Positions 8,189-16,594 of a stretch of DNA of 46,410 nt are shown piece after piece. The position numbers and the translations under genes were made by a program. How positions within the stretch are numbered: the stretch's first letter is position 1; every line of letters starts with the position of its first letter. The notes below the pieces were generated by a model. It was not told where the DNA came from and ran no database searches. It was given only the letters and a program-made list of their open reading frames with translations. Origin of the DNA: an uncultured Halomicronema sp. (GTDB taxonomy: Bacteria > Cyanobacteriota > Cyanobacteriia > Phormidesmidales > Phormidesmidaceae); the NCBI GenBank assembly GCA_937899725.1, contig CALCCA010000051.1, positions 1 through 46,410 on the forward strand, given 5' to 3'.

Positions 8189-8602
8189 ATGCGGTTTCGC
8201 GAAGCCAGAGACACGCCTCCCCCCCAGGTTGACCTCATCCCCATGTTGACGGTGATGATGGGGGTGCTCGCCTTTTTTGTCGTGGTGACCCTCACCCTCG
8301 GCAGCGAAGAAATGATCGACATGAAGCTGCCCGCTGCCCAGCCGGAAGATCTGCCACCGCCCACAGTGACGAATCCGCCCTTTGTGGTGGAAATGGCGGC
8401 TGATGGCGGCTTTCGGGTCAACAATGCGCCCACTGACAAAGAGTCGCTCAAAGCCCAGATGGAAGCGTATCTGGCGCAAGAGTCAGACAATATCGTGTAT
8501 CTCTTGCCCGATCGCGAGCTGTCCTATGAGCAAGTGATGCAGTTTTTAGGCGAGATGCGAGAAGTGGGCGGCGATCGCGTATCCCTCGCGATCGAGGAAT
8601 AA
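8189..8602 (+). CDS. exbD: ExbD/TolR family protein lacking the membrane Asp
   Basis: A 137-aa protein with one membrane segment (about 14-34) and a periplasmic ExbD domain (YLLPDRELSYEQVMQFL, then GGDRVSLAIEE at the end). The segment reads VDLIPMLTVMMGVLAFF. In ExbD/TolR the motif is P-x-x-D, and that Asp carries the protons; here it is Thr (PMLTV against PFIDV). The DNA at the position is accordingly a Thr codon (acg). Another Asp lies just before, in QVDLIP, at the cytoplasmic edge, where the family usually has Asn or Asp. It probably assembles with the second ExbD, which keeps the Asp, giving a mixed dimer with one proton site. Confidence 0.88.
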   Translation: MRFREARDTPPPQVDLIPMLTVMMGVLAFFVVVTLTLGSEEMIDMKLPAAQPEDLPPPTVTNPPFVVEMAADGGFRVNNAPTDKESLKAQMEAYLAQESDNIVYLLPDRELSYEQVMQFLGEMREVGGDRVSLAIEE

Positions 8603-8664
8603 CCTTGCCCCCTGGCCCCCCTGCCCTTCCTCTACCCACCACCCTCTCCTTCCCACTCTCTCCT

Positions 8665-9078
8665 ATGCGTCCCCGCCGCTCCTCTAGCTCCAGAATGCCG
8701 GAAGTCAACCTCGTGCCCATGATGGACGTGTTGATGACGGTGTTGACGTTTTTTATCATCATTTCCATGACGCTCACCGGGCGGCAGCTCATCGGCATCG
8801 ATATTCCGGAGGGGGTCGAAGGCGCTGATGAGGTCTCCGAAGCGGCTCAGGAAGAGGCCTTAATCATCGGGTTGAATAGCAACGGCGACATCGTGTTTGA
8901 AGATGAGTCCATCAGCTTTCAGCAGCTCACCCAGCGGATTCGCACCTACTTTTCTGAATTTCCGGAGGGCAAGCTGGTGCTTAAAGCCGACAAAGACTTG
9001 CCCTACGACGAAGTGGCCAATTTCTTAACCGATCTCCGTGACATTGGGGGCAATCGCGTTTCCCTCGCGTTCGAATAG
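8665..9078 (+). CDS. exbD: ExbD/TolR family protein with conserved membrane Asp
   Basis: A 137-aa protein, same length and fold as its neighbour. The membrane segment VNLVPMMDVLMTVLTFFI has the proton-carrying Asp in PMMDV. The C-terminal domain ends DIGGNRVSLAFE, close to DRVSLAIEE in the first copy, which points to an old tandem duplication followed by divergence. The frame is open upstream to a TTG at 8605, but those 20 residues are Pro/Leu-rich translation of a pyrimidine-rich spacer; the ATG at 8665 gives a normal ExbD N-terminus. Third gene of the exbB-exbD-exbD operon. Confidence 0.9.
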   Translation: MRPRRSSSSRMPEVNLVPMMDVLMTVLTFFIIISMTLTGRQLIGIDIPEGVEGADEVSEAAQEEALIIGLNSNGDIVFEDESISFQQLTQRIRTYFSEFPEGKLVLKADKDLPYDEVANFLTDLRDIGGNRVSLAFE

Positions 9079-9238
9079 ACCTGGAAACGTGGCGCAAAAG
9101 TGGCGGCGCTGACTGCTGGGTGGGGGCGCTGCAAGCTCCTGCCAGTAAGTGTTTCTATACTGGGGCGATCGCTTGCAAGAGATGCAGCCTAGATGCGATA
9201 TAGACGATATTTCACCCCAACAAGTTCCCCGCTCAAAG

Positions 9239-9257
9239 CTTAACTTTGGCTTAATTT
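9239..9257 (+). promoter_or_regulatory. Pho box upstream of pstS
   Basis: Two 8-base repeats, CTTAACTT (9239-9246) and CTTAATTT (9250-9257), are separated by 3 bases. This is the layout of the cyanobacterial Pho box (PyTTAAPyPy(T/A) repeats, 3-base spacing) bound by the SphR/PhoB response regulator. It lies about 100 bases before the pstS start and replaces a usual -35. The gap 9079-9358 contains nothing else that I recognise. Confidence 0.75.
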
Positions 9258-9358
9258 CATCGAAAACTTCCCTTGTTGTTCGATAAAGCCAGTTTTAATC
9301 TCCAGCCAGTAATCTACACGGTGGTTTTAGTCTTTTAAGGCTCTACGGAGTGTGCTGT

Positions 9359-10273
9359 ATGTTTGCTAATGGAACTAAATTGACTGGCGCGATCGCGGCA
9401 GTTGTCACAGTGGTGGGTCTCGCCACCTCCTCCTCTTCTCAAGCTCAGTCTGGTGACATCGTTCAGATTGATGGTTCTAGCACCGTCTTCCCGATCTCTG
9501 AGGCCATGGCCGAAGATTTCATGGCGGCCAACGGTGACGTTCGCGTGACGGTGGGTGTCTCCGGTACTGGCGGCGGTTTCCGTAAGTTTTGCGCGGGTGA
9601 GACTGATATCTCCAACGCCTCTCGTCCCGTCAAGGATGAAGAGCTAGAAGCTTGCGCCGAGAACGGCATCGAGCCCCTTGAAATCCTCGTCGGTACCGAC
9701 GCACTCACCGTGGTGACCTCGGTCGACAACGATTTCTTAGATGACATCACAACTGAGCAGCTCAACGCCATTTGGGCACCGGAAGCCGAAGGCACGGTCA
9801 CCCGTTGGAACCAAGTCGATTCCAGCTGGCCTAATGCGCCCATTCGCCTCTTTGGCCCCGGTACCGACTCCGGTACGTTTGACTTCTTTACGGAAGAAAT
9901 CAACGGTGAAGAAGGCGCTAGCCGCGCTGACTACACCGCCAGCGAAGATGACAACATCATCGTGCTGGGTGTTTCGCGTGATGAGAACGCTTTAGGCTAC
10001 TTTGGTCTCGCCTATTTCCTAGAGAACGATGAGACCCTCAAGGCGATCTCCGTTGACGGCGTTGAGCCCACCCCTGAAAACGCCAAAAGTGGCGACTATT
10101 CGCTGGCTCGTCCTCTATACATCTACGTCAACCCCGCCGCTTTAGACCGACCGGAAGTGATGGCGTTTGTGGAGTACTATCTCGAGACCGCACGCGACAG
10201 TGACCTCATCACTGAAGTTGGTTACGTGCCGCTCGAAACTGATGCCTACGATGAAGCGCTTGGGCTGCTTTAA
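9359..10273 (+). CDS. pstS: PstS-type phosphate-binding protein
   Basis: A 304-aa periplasmic phosphate-binding protein. The signal peptide covers about residues 1-30 (AIAAVVTVVGLATSSSSQAQ). The phosphate-binding motifs are in order: DGSSTVFPI, SGTGGGFRKFC, DISNASRPVK and GPGTDSGTFDFF. The start is the ATG at 9359, eight bases after ACGGAG; the GTG at 9350 overlaps that site and is rejected. No pstC, pstA or pstB lies nearby, so this is an orphan binding protein. It is flanked on both sides by ExbBD and TonB-like genes and ends in its own terminator, so it is transcribed alone under the Pho box. It could deliver phosphate to a Pst transporter encoded elsewhere or act as a periplasmic sensor. 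Confidence 0.93.
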   Translation: MFANGTKLTGAIAAVVTVVGLATSSSSQAQSGDIVQIDGSSTVFPISEAMAEDFMAANGDVRVTVGVSGTGGGFRKFCAGETDISNASRPVKDEELEACAENGIEPLEILVGTDALTVVTSVDNDFLDDITTEQLNAIWAPEAEGTVTRWNQVDSSWPNAPIRLFGPGTDSGTFDFFTEEINGEEGASRADYTASEDDNIIVLGVSRDENALGYFGLAYFLENDETLKAISVDGVEPTPENAKSGDYSLARPLYIYVNPAALDRPEVMAFVEYYLETARDSDLITEVGYVPLETDAYDEALGLL

Positions 10274-10366
10274 GTCTCAGCGTTTGACGGCTGGCTAGGG
10301 CGGCTCATCACTTCGATGGCTGATGCCTGTGCAGTCTTGGTTGCGCCCTAGCAACTTAAATGCCTA

Positions 10367-10399
10367 CCCCAGAACAACCTGAGATTGTTCTGGGGTTTA
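10367..10399 (+). terminator. Intrinsic terminator of pstS
   Basis: CCCCAGAACAA (10367-10377) pairs perfectly with TTGTTCTGGGG (10385-10395) around a 7-nt loop and is followed by TTTAT. It lies 94 bases after the pstS stop. Confidence 0.8.
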
Positions 10400-10569
10400 T
10401 TCTGATGACTAGTTCCCCTTAGCGACACATGCCTTTGGCTTTTTGGTATCGCTTAAAGGTTGGGCCCCTCAACTTTCAACTGTGATTAAATCTCATCACG
10501 ATTCCAACGCTTTTTCCCAGGCGTTTTTTAGCTCTCACGTGGCGCGCGCGGCGCGATCGATAACCAGGC

Positions 10570-11370
10570 ATGTCTGATCTCGACACGCTAGACAAGATAG
10601 ATGTGCCTTCGCCCCCCCAGTCGGCAACGTCAACGCGAGCTTGGCGCTGGCAATGGTTGCTGGCACCGCTCATGGGCTTTTCCGTGATTTTGCACATCGC
10701 GCTGCTGTTTGTGCCGTTGCCAGCATCCGAAAATCTTGAAGAGGTGGAAGAGGAGTCGCCCGAAGCCGACGAAGAAATTGCCGTTGACATTCTCAACCTG
10801 TCAGAAATTGTGGCTCCCGAACCACCGCCCGAGCAACCCGAACAGCCGCCTCAGCCGGAGGCCGCGCCACCACCGCCCGCCGAGGTGCCAGCACCGCCCG
10901 ATCCCACTCAGGAACTCGTACCGGCTGAGCAGGACACCTTTGAGGATCAGCTCCCGATTGATGATGGCCTGGATGAGCCGCCGCCATTTGACCCAGGGCC
11001 GTCGAGAAATGTCTTTATCGACGGGATTGCCAACCTGCCCGTAACTGACCAGACAGCCACTGTGGGACTACCAAGATCCGAGTTTTTTCGAGTGGAGACT
11101 AACGCGGTTTGCTTTGTTAGGCCCGATGGGGGCACTGTGCCTGAGGCGCGAGATGCCCGCTGGCTAGAGCTGGAACCGAGTGACGTCTTTGCGGTTTTAC
11201 AAGAGTCCTATGCGCCTACCGGCATCAGCTTAACTGAGCGCGGTGATACGTTTTGTGGCGAGCGCTATTTTGAGGCTTTCACTGCTACGGGTGAATCGTT
11301 TATGACCTTTAGCCTAGCCCAGCTTAAGGGCTCGACGCTCCTCGTCATTTGGGAGACGCCCCCCCAGTAA
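10570..11370 (+). CDS. TonB-like anchor protein with a novel C-terminal domain
   Basis: A 266-aa protein. A cytoplasmic head of about 30 residues leads to one membrane segment (WLLAPLMGFSVILHIALLF), then an acidic stretch and a Pro/Glu-rich linker (about 84-125, PEPPPEQPEQPPQPEAAPPP). This is the architecture of TonB and TolA. The C-terminal 95 residues are not a TonB domain. They contain a Cys pair (NAVCFVRPDGG and DTFCGERYF) and end SFMTFSLAQLKG..LLVIWETPPQ. The same domain is repeated in the next gene and more distantly at the end of the third. Its place after exbB/exbD suggests that it is the energy-transducing arm of that channel. Confidence 0.6.
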   Translation: MSDLDTLDKIDVPSPPQSATSTRAWRWQWLLAPLMGFSVILHIALLFVPLPASENLEEVEEESPEADEEIAVDILNLSEIVAPEPPPEQPEQPPQPEAAPPPPAEVPAPPDPTQELVPAEQDTFEDQLPIDDGLDEPPPFDPGPSRNVFIDGIANLPVTDQTATVGLPRSEFFRVETNAVCFVRPDGGTVPEARDARWLELEPSDVFAVLQESYAPTGISLTERGDTFCGERYFEAFTATGESFMTFSLAQLKGSTLLVIWETPPQ

Positions 11371-11437
11371 ACTGGTGTTGAGCCGATTTTTGCTTCCTGA
11401 CGTCAACGATTTAATCACTCACCTTCGTCGCCCCGCC

Positions 11438-11935
11438 ATGCCGCAAGACAGTTGCCCCCCAACCGTTCAAACCCCTCACCGACCCAGCCCCACTCGGCAG
11501 TGGCTGTTACTGCTAATGCTGTTTGGCTGCGTCGGTCTGCAGCAGCCATCGTGGGCGCTAGAACCCTCTAACGATGTTTTGCTGGCTGATGCTGACAATT
11601 CATCTTTGTTGGATCAATCGGCAGAAGCAGATTTTCCAGAAGTCAATCTGTTTGAGCAGCCAGAGCATGCTGCTTGCTTTATTGATCCGGCAACTGGAGA
11701 GGCCGTGGCCGAGGCGCGGGATGTCCGCTGGCTAGAACTAGCCCCGAGTGAAGTCTTGGCGGTTTTGCAAGAGACCTTTGCGTCTAGCGGCATGACATTC
11801 AATGAGCTAGACGCATTTTGTGGCGAGCAATATTTTGCGGCCTTGACGGGTACCGGCGAATCGTTCATGACCTTCAGTCTGGTCGCGCTTAAAGACTGGA
11901 CGCTTTTCGTCGTTTGGGAGACGCCCCCCCAGTAA
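11438..11935 (+). CDS. Secreted paralogue of the preceding C-terminal domain
   Basis: A 165-aa protein: a signal peptide (QWLLLLMLFGCVGL, cleavage near SWA-LE), a short acidic spacer, and a C-terminal domain nearly identical in plan to that of the gene before (AACFIDPATGEAVAEARDV read with ARDVRWLELAPSE, DAFCGEQYF, SFMTFSLVAL, FVVWETPPQ). It lacks the TonB-like membrane anchor and Pro linker and would be free in the periplasm. The frame extends upstream to a TTG at 11375, but the 40 bases before the ATG at 11438 match the 40 bases before the ATG of the next gene (both have TGACGTCAACG then CACTCACCTT), which fixes the start. It is a tandem duplicate that lost its N-terminal half. Confidence 0.65.
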   Translation: MPQDSCPPTVQTPHRPSPTRQWLLLLMLFGCVGLQQPSWALEPSNDVLLADADNSSLLDQSAEADFPEVNLFEQPEHAACFIDPATGEAVAEARDVRWLELAPSEVLAVLQETFASSGMTFNELDAFCGEQYFAALTGTGESFMTFSLVALKDWTLFVVWETPPQ

Positions 11936-12005
11936 GCTTTTGCTCATTCGATTGTTGTCTCCCCTGACGTCAACGTTCTAACCACTCACCTTTGCTGCCC
12001 CCACC

Positions 12006-13862
12006 ATGCTTCACGACAGCCGTTCGCTCGACGCTACGCCCCCTGCTAAAGCCAAGTCCTTGCGGTACTGGCGTTGGCTACTGCCGCCGATGCTGTTGGC
12101 GTCTGTTGGTTTGCATGGGTTGGTACTGTTTGCTCCGGTCGGCCCTTCTGAAGACGATCTCTTGCCCCCTCCTGACCCCGAAGAGGATGGCATCGCAATT
12201 ACGAAAATTGAAGCGCCGCAACCGCGTCAACCCGTGGCTACCCCGGCTAATCCTGGCACGGTCAAAACCGCTCCGGCCCGGAGTAGCGCCGCCGCAACGA
12301 CAGCGGCACCAGCCCGTTCAGCGAGCCGCACGCAGTCAAATACGGGCCAGCGGCAAAGTCCGACTGCCCCGTCGCAGTCAAGCGGCCGATCGCCCCAGCC
12401 AGGGCAGCCTACTGTTCCCGATTTATCGACGGTCGATTCGGTGCAAAATCCCAACCCGAATACCCCCGCTGTCGATGTTCCAGTTGCCGATACCCCCACC
12501 GATCCGTTTGAGGAATACATCGAGGTCTTTGGTAGTTACAACGGGGTAACCGTGACGGCAGACGCGGCTCAGGAGCGTAGTAGCTGGTTAGGCAGTTTTA
12601 GCGATCGCGGTGCTGCCTTTACCAATCTAGAGATTCAGCCCCTCACCTCGCTCGACCCGGTACCTTACGCCGCCAACATCTGCCTGCCTAGCGCCCCCGC
12701 GACGGCCGAAGTGCTCGTTTTAGTGGATGCTGACGGTGAGCTAGACGACTATCAACCCTTGTTGCAGCAAACCGGCTATCGCAACTTTAATGGAGCTGCT
12801 AAAGCGCTGATTGCTGCCCATGATTTTCCTGAGGCGGCGGGGCCGCAAGCCTACTTAGCAGAAGTGGCGGTTGACTACGACGCCGACGACTGTGAATGGC
12901 CACCGGAGATTGACCGCATCCCCGACGATTATTTCACCGTCTTAGAGGCCTACGTCGGACCGGAGCTGACTACCCCCCGAGAAGCCGCCACGGCTCAGGT
13001 TGACTGGCTCAAAGCCCTGCAGGAAGCAGATGAACTTGATTTGCCGGCGGGGGAGTTAGAGGCCACCGAACTCGCCGATTTTGAGCCCGAAGTGGAATAT
13101 GCGCTCGCCATTTGTCTGCCACTCCCCCCCCGAAATGCCAAGTGGGGGGTGGTCGTACAGCCTGACGGCAGTCTCAGCGGTGAGCCCCACCCGTTACGCT
13201 CGACTGGCTATGCAAGTTTTAACGATCGCGCTTTAGAGCTGGTCAAAAATTACGATTTTCCCGAAGCTGATGCGCCTCAGATTTACGTTGTCACCGTTCC
13301 TGTTGACTACAACGCAACAAACTGTACACCCCTGGAAACGTTTGAGGCCGCCGAGCCGAGCCCGCCAGATCCTGCCAGCGATTCTGAAGATGCGGCTGAT
13401 GCTGCGGCCACGACCACAGATGAGCCATCGGTAGAAGCGCTGGCCTTTAGTCCTGACCAGCAGACCGAACTGATTGACAGGGGTCGTCGCAACGTCATTG
13501 ACGATATGACCGGTGCCCTTAACGATCAGCCTGGTATCGCCGCCGATTTTCTAGCGGGTAACTGGCCACCCGATATTGATCAGAGCTGTTTCCTATCGGA
13601 ACTCGATCCAGAAGCGGGGATAATGCCGGTAGAAGCCGCCGCTGATGCGCTGATTGTGACCCTCAATGCTGCTGAGGCGCCCCCGCGTCTGTCTCAGTTT
13701 TACGGCACCGAAGTTGAGGACGCGGGAGAATATTGTGATGCCCTGCTGGTGCAAATGTCGCTGGAGGGCGTGCCCCAACTCTTTGCCTCAATCATTGGCT
13801 TTGGCGATGGCGATGCCAACACGCTAGCCGTCATTTGGCGGGCAGATCCGCGCAGTGAATAG
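12006..13862 (+). CDS. TonB-like protein with two TonB_C-like repeats
   Basis: A 618-aa protein. The N-terminus (SLRYWRWLLPPMLLASVGLH then LVLFAPVGPSEDD) is the same membrane anchor as in the 10570 gene. A Pro/Ala/Ser/Gln-rich linker covers about 60-175. Two similar modules follow, about 175-300 and 310-440; each ends in a strand pair of TonB_C type: V(V/L)VQPDG.. then STGYASFNDRALELVKNYDFP and VTVPVDYNATNC (second copy), matched by VDADGELDDY, QTGYRNFNGAAKALI and VAVDYDADDC (first copy). The last 95 residues (QSCFLSELD..EYCDALL..TLAVIWRADP) are a distant copy of the domain in the two genes before. It is probably the main transducer of the ExbBD channel; what it touches at the outer membrane is unknown. 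Confidence 0.65.
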   Translation: MLHDSRSLDATPPAKAKSLRYWRWLLPPMLLASVGLHGLVLFAPVGPSEDDLLPPPDPEEDGIAITKIEAPQPRQPVATPANPGTVKTAPARSSAAATTAAPARSASRTQSNTGQRQSPTAPSQSSGRSPQPGQPTVPDLSTVDSVQNPNPNTPAVDVPVADTPTDPFEEYIEVFGSYNGVTVTADAAQERSSWLGSFSDRGAAFTNLEIQPLTSLDPVPYAANICLPSAPATAEVLVLVDADGELDDYQPLLQQTGYRNFNGAAKALIAAHDFPEAAGPQAYLAEVAVDYDADDCEWPPEIDRIPDDYFTVLEAYVGPELTTPREAATAQVDWLKALQEADELDLPAGELEATELADFEPEVEYALAICLPLPPRNAKWGVVVQPDGSLSGEPHPLRSTGYASFNDRALELVKNYDFPEADAPQIYVVTVPVDYNATNCTPLETFEAAEPSPPDPASDSEDAADAAATTTDEPSVEALAFSPDQQTELIDRGRRNVIDDMTGALNDQPGIAADFLAGNWPPDIDQSCFLSELDPEAGIMPVEAAADALIVTLNAAEAPPRLSQFYGTEVEDAGEYCDALLVQMSLEGVPQLFASIIGFGDGDANTLAVIWRADPRSE

Positions 13863-13949
13863 CGCGTGCGCCAAGTTCTGTGGGCATAGACAAGCCGCCA
13901 TATCGCCGCTCCAGCATCGTTGCCAGAGTTCGATTAACGCTGCTGACCG

Positions 13950-15020
13950 CTAGTTTTCTTGCCAGTTAGGCGGGTTACCGGAGGAGCCGCTCTCTTGCAT
14001 CAGTCGGCCCGGCGTACTGGTCACTTCATCGAGCTGGCTGACTTCAAAAATCAGGTGATAGGGTCGCCTCATCTCGCGCTCGACAAATTCTTCGAGCAGG
14101 CCGACCTGCACGGGGGTGACCGGTTCATTGGCATACACCGTCAGCGTGACAATGGGTGGGTCAACATACCAATCCGTTTCTAAAGACACCAATCGTACCC
14201 GTTGAAAGGTTACCGTCTTATCCAAAAGCGCCCGTTCCAGATTGGATTCCAGCCGATCTTGGCGAATTAGCTGGTAAGACGTCACCCCCAGGGGAAACAC
14301 CAGCAAACTGGTCAGGGCCAGAGTTAGGCCCACCGGACGCGTCGCCCGCCCAAAAGGTGAGTAGCCCGCCCAGAGAAATACCAGCATGCAGGCCAGGGTA
14401 ATGCCCAGCAGGTTAGTCACATAGAGCAGCATGGCCCCCGCCGCCGTTTGCAGTTCAAATTTGGCGAGCCACAGCCCCACTACACACAACGGCGGCATCA
14501 AGGCGACGGCGATCGCCGTGCCCGCCAGAGAACTTGAGAGCTTGGCTTCAATTTTGGCGAATCCGGCCAGAGCGCCAGCGGTGACGGCAATGCCCAAATC
14601 TAGCAGGGTGGGCTGGGTGCGGCCCCACACTTCGCTGCCATAGTTAGACAGGTTAACGGCACGCCCCAGCACAAAGGAAATGCCGATCGCTAAGGTGGTG
14701 CCAATGACAATGGCGCGTAGGCTGGTGCGAATCAGCGGCTGCTCGGCTTCTAAAATGCCGAAGGCCAGACCCCGAATCGGCAGCATCAGCGGCGCAATCA
14801 GCATCGCCCCAATGATGACGGCAGCACTGTTAGACAGCAGGCCAAAGGTGGCAATCATGCAGGCCCCAATCGTCAACACCTTAAAGCTATTGCCGGGGGT
14901 CGCCTCCTCTAGCAGACTCTCGCCCATGTGCTTGAGCGCCTGCGGAGACACCCGTCTCCCGCTGCTCAGGTATTTTTTGCGGAATGTCTGAAGCCGCTCT
15001 AGGAGAGCATTCATGGGCAT
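13950..15020 (-). CDS. DUF389 family membrane protein
   Basis: A 356-aa inner-membrane protein of the DUF389 (TIGR00341-like) family, function unknown. Residues 35-75 carry the hallmark sequence SFKVLTIGACMIATFGLLS and NSAAVIIGAMLIAPLMLPI. About six membrane helices follow, up to residue 250 (ATVGT-like TTLAIGISFVLG, AGALAGFAKIEAKLSSSLAG, IAVALMPPLCVVGL, YVTNLLGITLACMLVFLWAG). A soluble C-terminal domain of about 100 residues covers the rest. The start MPMNALLE is followed two codons later by another Met, so the exact N-terminus is uncertain. It is convergent with the TonB-like gene (gap 87 bases) and divergent from the RND adaptor. Confidence 0.88.
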   Translation of the reverse strand: MPMNALLERLQTFRKKYLSSGRRVSPQALKHMGESLLEEATPGNSFKVLTIGACMIATFGLLSNSAAVIIGAMLIAPLMLPIRGLAFGILEAEQPLIRTSLRAIVIGTTLAIGISFVLGRAVNLSNYGSEVWGRTQPTLLDLGIAVTAGALAGFAKIEAKLSSSLAGTAIAVALMPPLCVVGLWLAKFELQTAAGAMLLYVTNLLGITLACMLVFLWAGYSPFGRATRPVGLTLALTSLLVFPLGVTSYQLIRQDRLESNLERALLDKTVTFQRVRLVSLETDWYVDPPIVTLTVYANEPVTPVQVGLLEEFVEREMRRPYHLIFEVSQLDEVTSTPGRLMQESGSSGNPPNWQEN

Positions 15021-15286
15021 AGGTACAGATACGGGGCTTGCCGACTAGTGTATTCTGCCCCAGCGCGTCGGGCGATCGCGCGCTCAAAATGGCCCAGGCC
15101 CCGCGATCGTTGAGCCGGTCACATCGAGCCGGCAGGATTATTCTCCAGCTACAGACGTTTAGCGCTACGCTGAAGAAAATTTGAGAGGTTTGAAATAAAT
15201 CTATTCACATTCGGCAGTTGATCATCCTGTTCAATCATCGCTTGAGAGACCGCTTAGATCCTGCACTTCTCCTGGGCTAAAGCTTT

Positions 15287-16594
15287 ATGGCGATCGATCA
15301 CTACCCGCCGTCTTGGCATCGTTTCAGCCAATCCTGGCGGCAATCCTTAAGCCTCGGTCTGGCAGCGGTTTGTCTCAGCCTGTCGAGCTGTGCTCTCGGA
15401 CAGCAAGCGGGGAGCGGGCCTGATCGCGCGGCTCGAGCCGACGAAATTGTGGCCATCGATGCGACCACCGCTGAGGCGGGCACGTTAGCGGGGGAACCCA
15501 CCTATACCGGCACCACAGAACCGGTGCAGCAGGTGGCACTGCGATCGCGCGTGGATGGCCAGGTCACCGCGCTGACGGTTGATATCGGCGATGGGGTGGC
15601 CACCGGTGACATCGTCGCTCGATTGGATGCCGATTTGCTCACGGTAGAAGTTAACCAAGCCCAGGCCGAACTGCGCGCCCGTGAATCGGAGGTGGCGCAA
15701 GCCCAAGCCGCCGTCAGCGATGCCGAAACCGCCCTAGAATCAGCCCGCGTGCAGCTGCAGCAGGCGCAAACCGACGCCGATCGCTTGTCGCGCCTCGCCG
15801 CTGAGGGGGCGGTGTCAGCCCAAACCGCCGAACAGGCCCAACTGACGGTGCAGACCGGACAACAGGTGTTGCAGTCGGCGGCCGAACAAATCCGTACGCG
15901 CCAAGCCGCCGTCAGCGCCGCCCAGGGCCGCGTTGAGGCCCAGCAGGCCGTGGTGGCGCAAACCCAAGAACGGCTTTCCTTCGCGATCTTGCGATCGCCC
16001 TTATCTGGCGTGGTGATGGAGCGCTTGGTCGACCCCGGTGACTATGCCGAATCGGGCGACGAACTGATGCAAATCGGCGACCTCAGCCGCCTCAAAGTCA
16101 CGATTAACGTGTCTGATCTGGACCTAGCGCAAGTCACAGTCGGCCAGCCCGTGACCGTTCGCCTGGATGCCTTTCCGACAGATGCACTGGCGGGGCGCAT
16201 CACCCGCATTGCCCCCGCCGCCGATGCCACCTCGCGCCTGGTGCCTGTCGAAATCACTGTTGATAACGCCAACGAACGGGTCGGCAGCGGTCTACTGGCG
16301 CGGGTCACCCTGACGGCCACCGAGGGCGATCGCGTCACCATTCCCCAAGCGGCTCTAGAACTGGCCGACAGCGCTACCCCGCCGACCGTCTTCGTCGTCG
16401 AGACAACGGATGGTGAAACCGGCACCGTTCAGGCCCGCCCCGTCGAACTCGGCCAAACCACCGACGACCGCGTCGAAGTCTTATCAGGTCTGCAGCCCGG
16501 CGAAACCTACGTCGTTCGCAGCGGCGGCGAACTCAGCGATGGCCAAGCCGTGCGGCTGAGTATCTTGTCAGAAACCGATGTTGAGACCAATTAG
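15287..16594 (+). CDS. RND efflux periplasmic adaptor (HlyD/AcrA-like), lipoprotein
   Basis: A 435-aa membrane-fusion protein that links an RND pump to an outer-membrane channel. The hydrophobic segment LSLGLAAVCLSLSSC ends in a lipobox (Cys35). The barrel-sandwich (lipoyl-like) half motifs are RSRVDGQVTALTVDIGDGV and LRSPLSGVVMERLVDPGDY, with an alpha-hairpin of about 120 residues rich in Ala/Gln/Glu between them (coiled coil). Then come the beta-barrel (LKVTINVSDLDLAQVTVGQP) and a membrane-proximal domain to the end (VEVLSGLQPGETYVV). The segment before the signal peptide is long (about 20 residues), so a start further in is possible. The permease gene follows 107 bases later. Confidence 0.92.
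   Translation: MAIDHYPPSWHRFSQSWRQSLSLGLAAVCLSLSSCALGQQAGSGPDRAARADEIVAIDATTAEAGTLAGEPTYTGTTEPVQQVALRSRVDGQVTALTVDIGDGVATGDIVARLDADLLTVEVNQAQAELRARESEVAQAQAAVSDAETALESARVQLQQAQTDADRLSRLAAEGAVSAQTAEQAQLTVQTGQQVLQSAAEQIRTRQAAVSAAQGRVEAQQAVVAQTQERLSFAILRSPLSGVVMERLVDPGDYAESGDELMQIGDLSRLKVTINVSDLDLAQVTVGQPVTVRLDAFPTDALAGRITRIAPAADATSRLVPVEITVDNANERVGSGLLARVTLTATEGDRVTIPQAALELADSATPPTVFVVETTDGETGTVQARPVELGQTTDDRVEVLSGLQPGETYVVRSGGELSDGQAVRLSILSETDVETN

Noticed and set aside
8605-8664. N-terminal extension of the second ExbD from a TTG
   Set aside because: The extension is translation of a pyrimidine-rich spacer and would put a Pro-rich tail before the normal ExbD start.
11992-12549. 185-codon frame inside the third TonB-like gene
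   Set aside because: It is very Arg/Pro-rich and lies in another frame of the low-complexity linker; the main frame has a clear domain structure and a duplicated leader that fixes its start.
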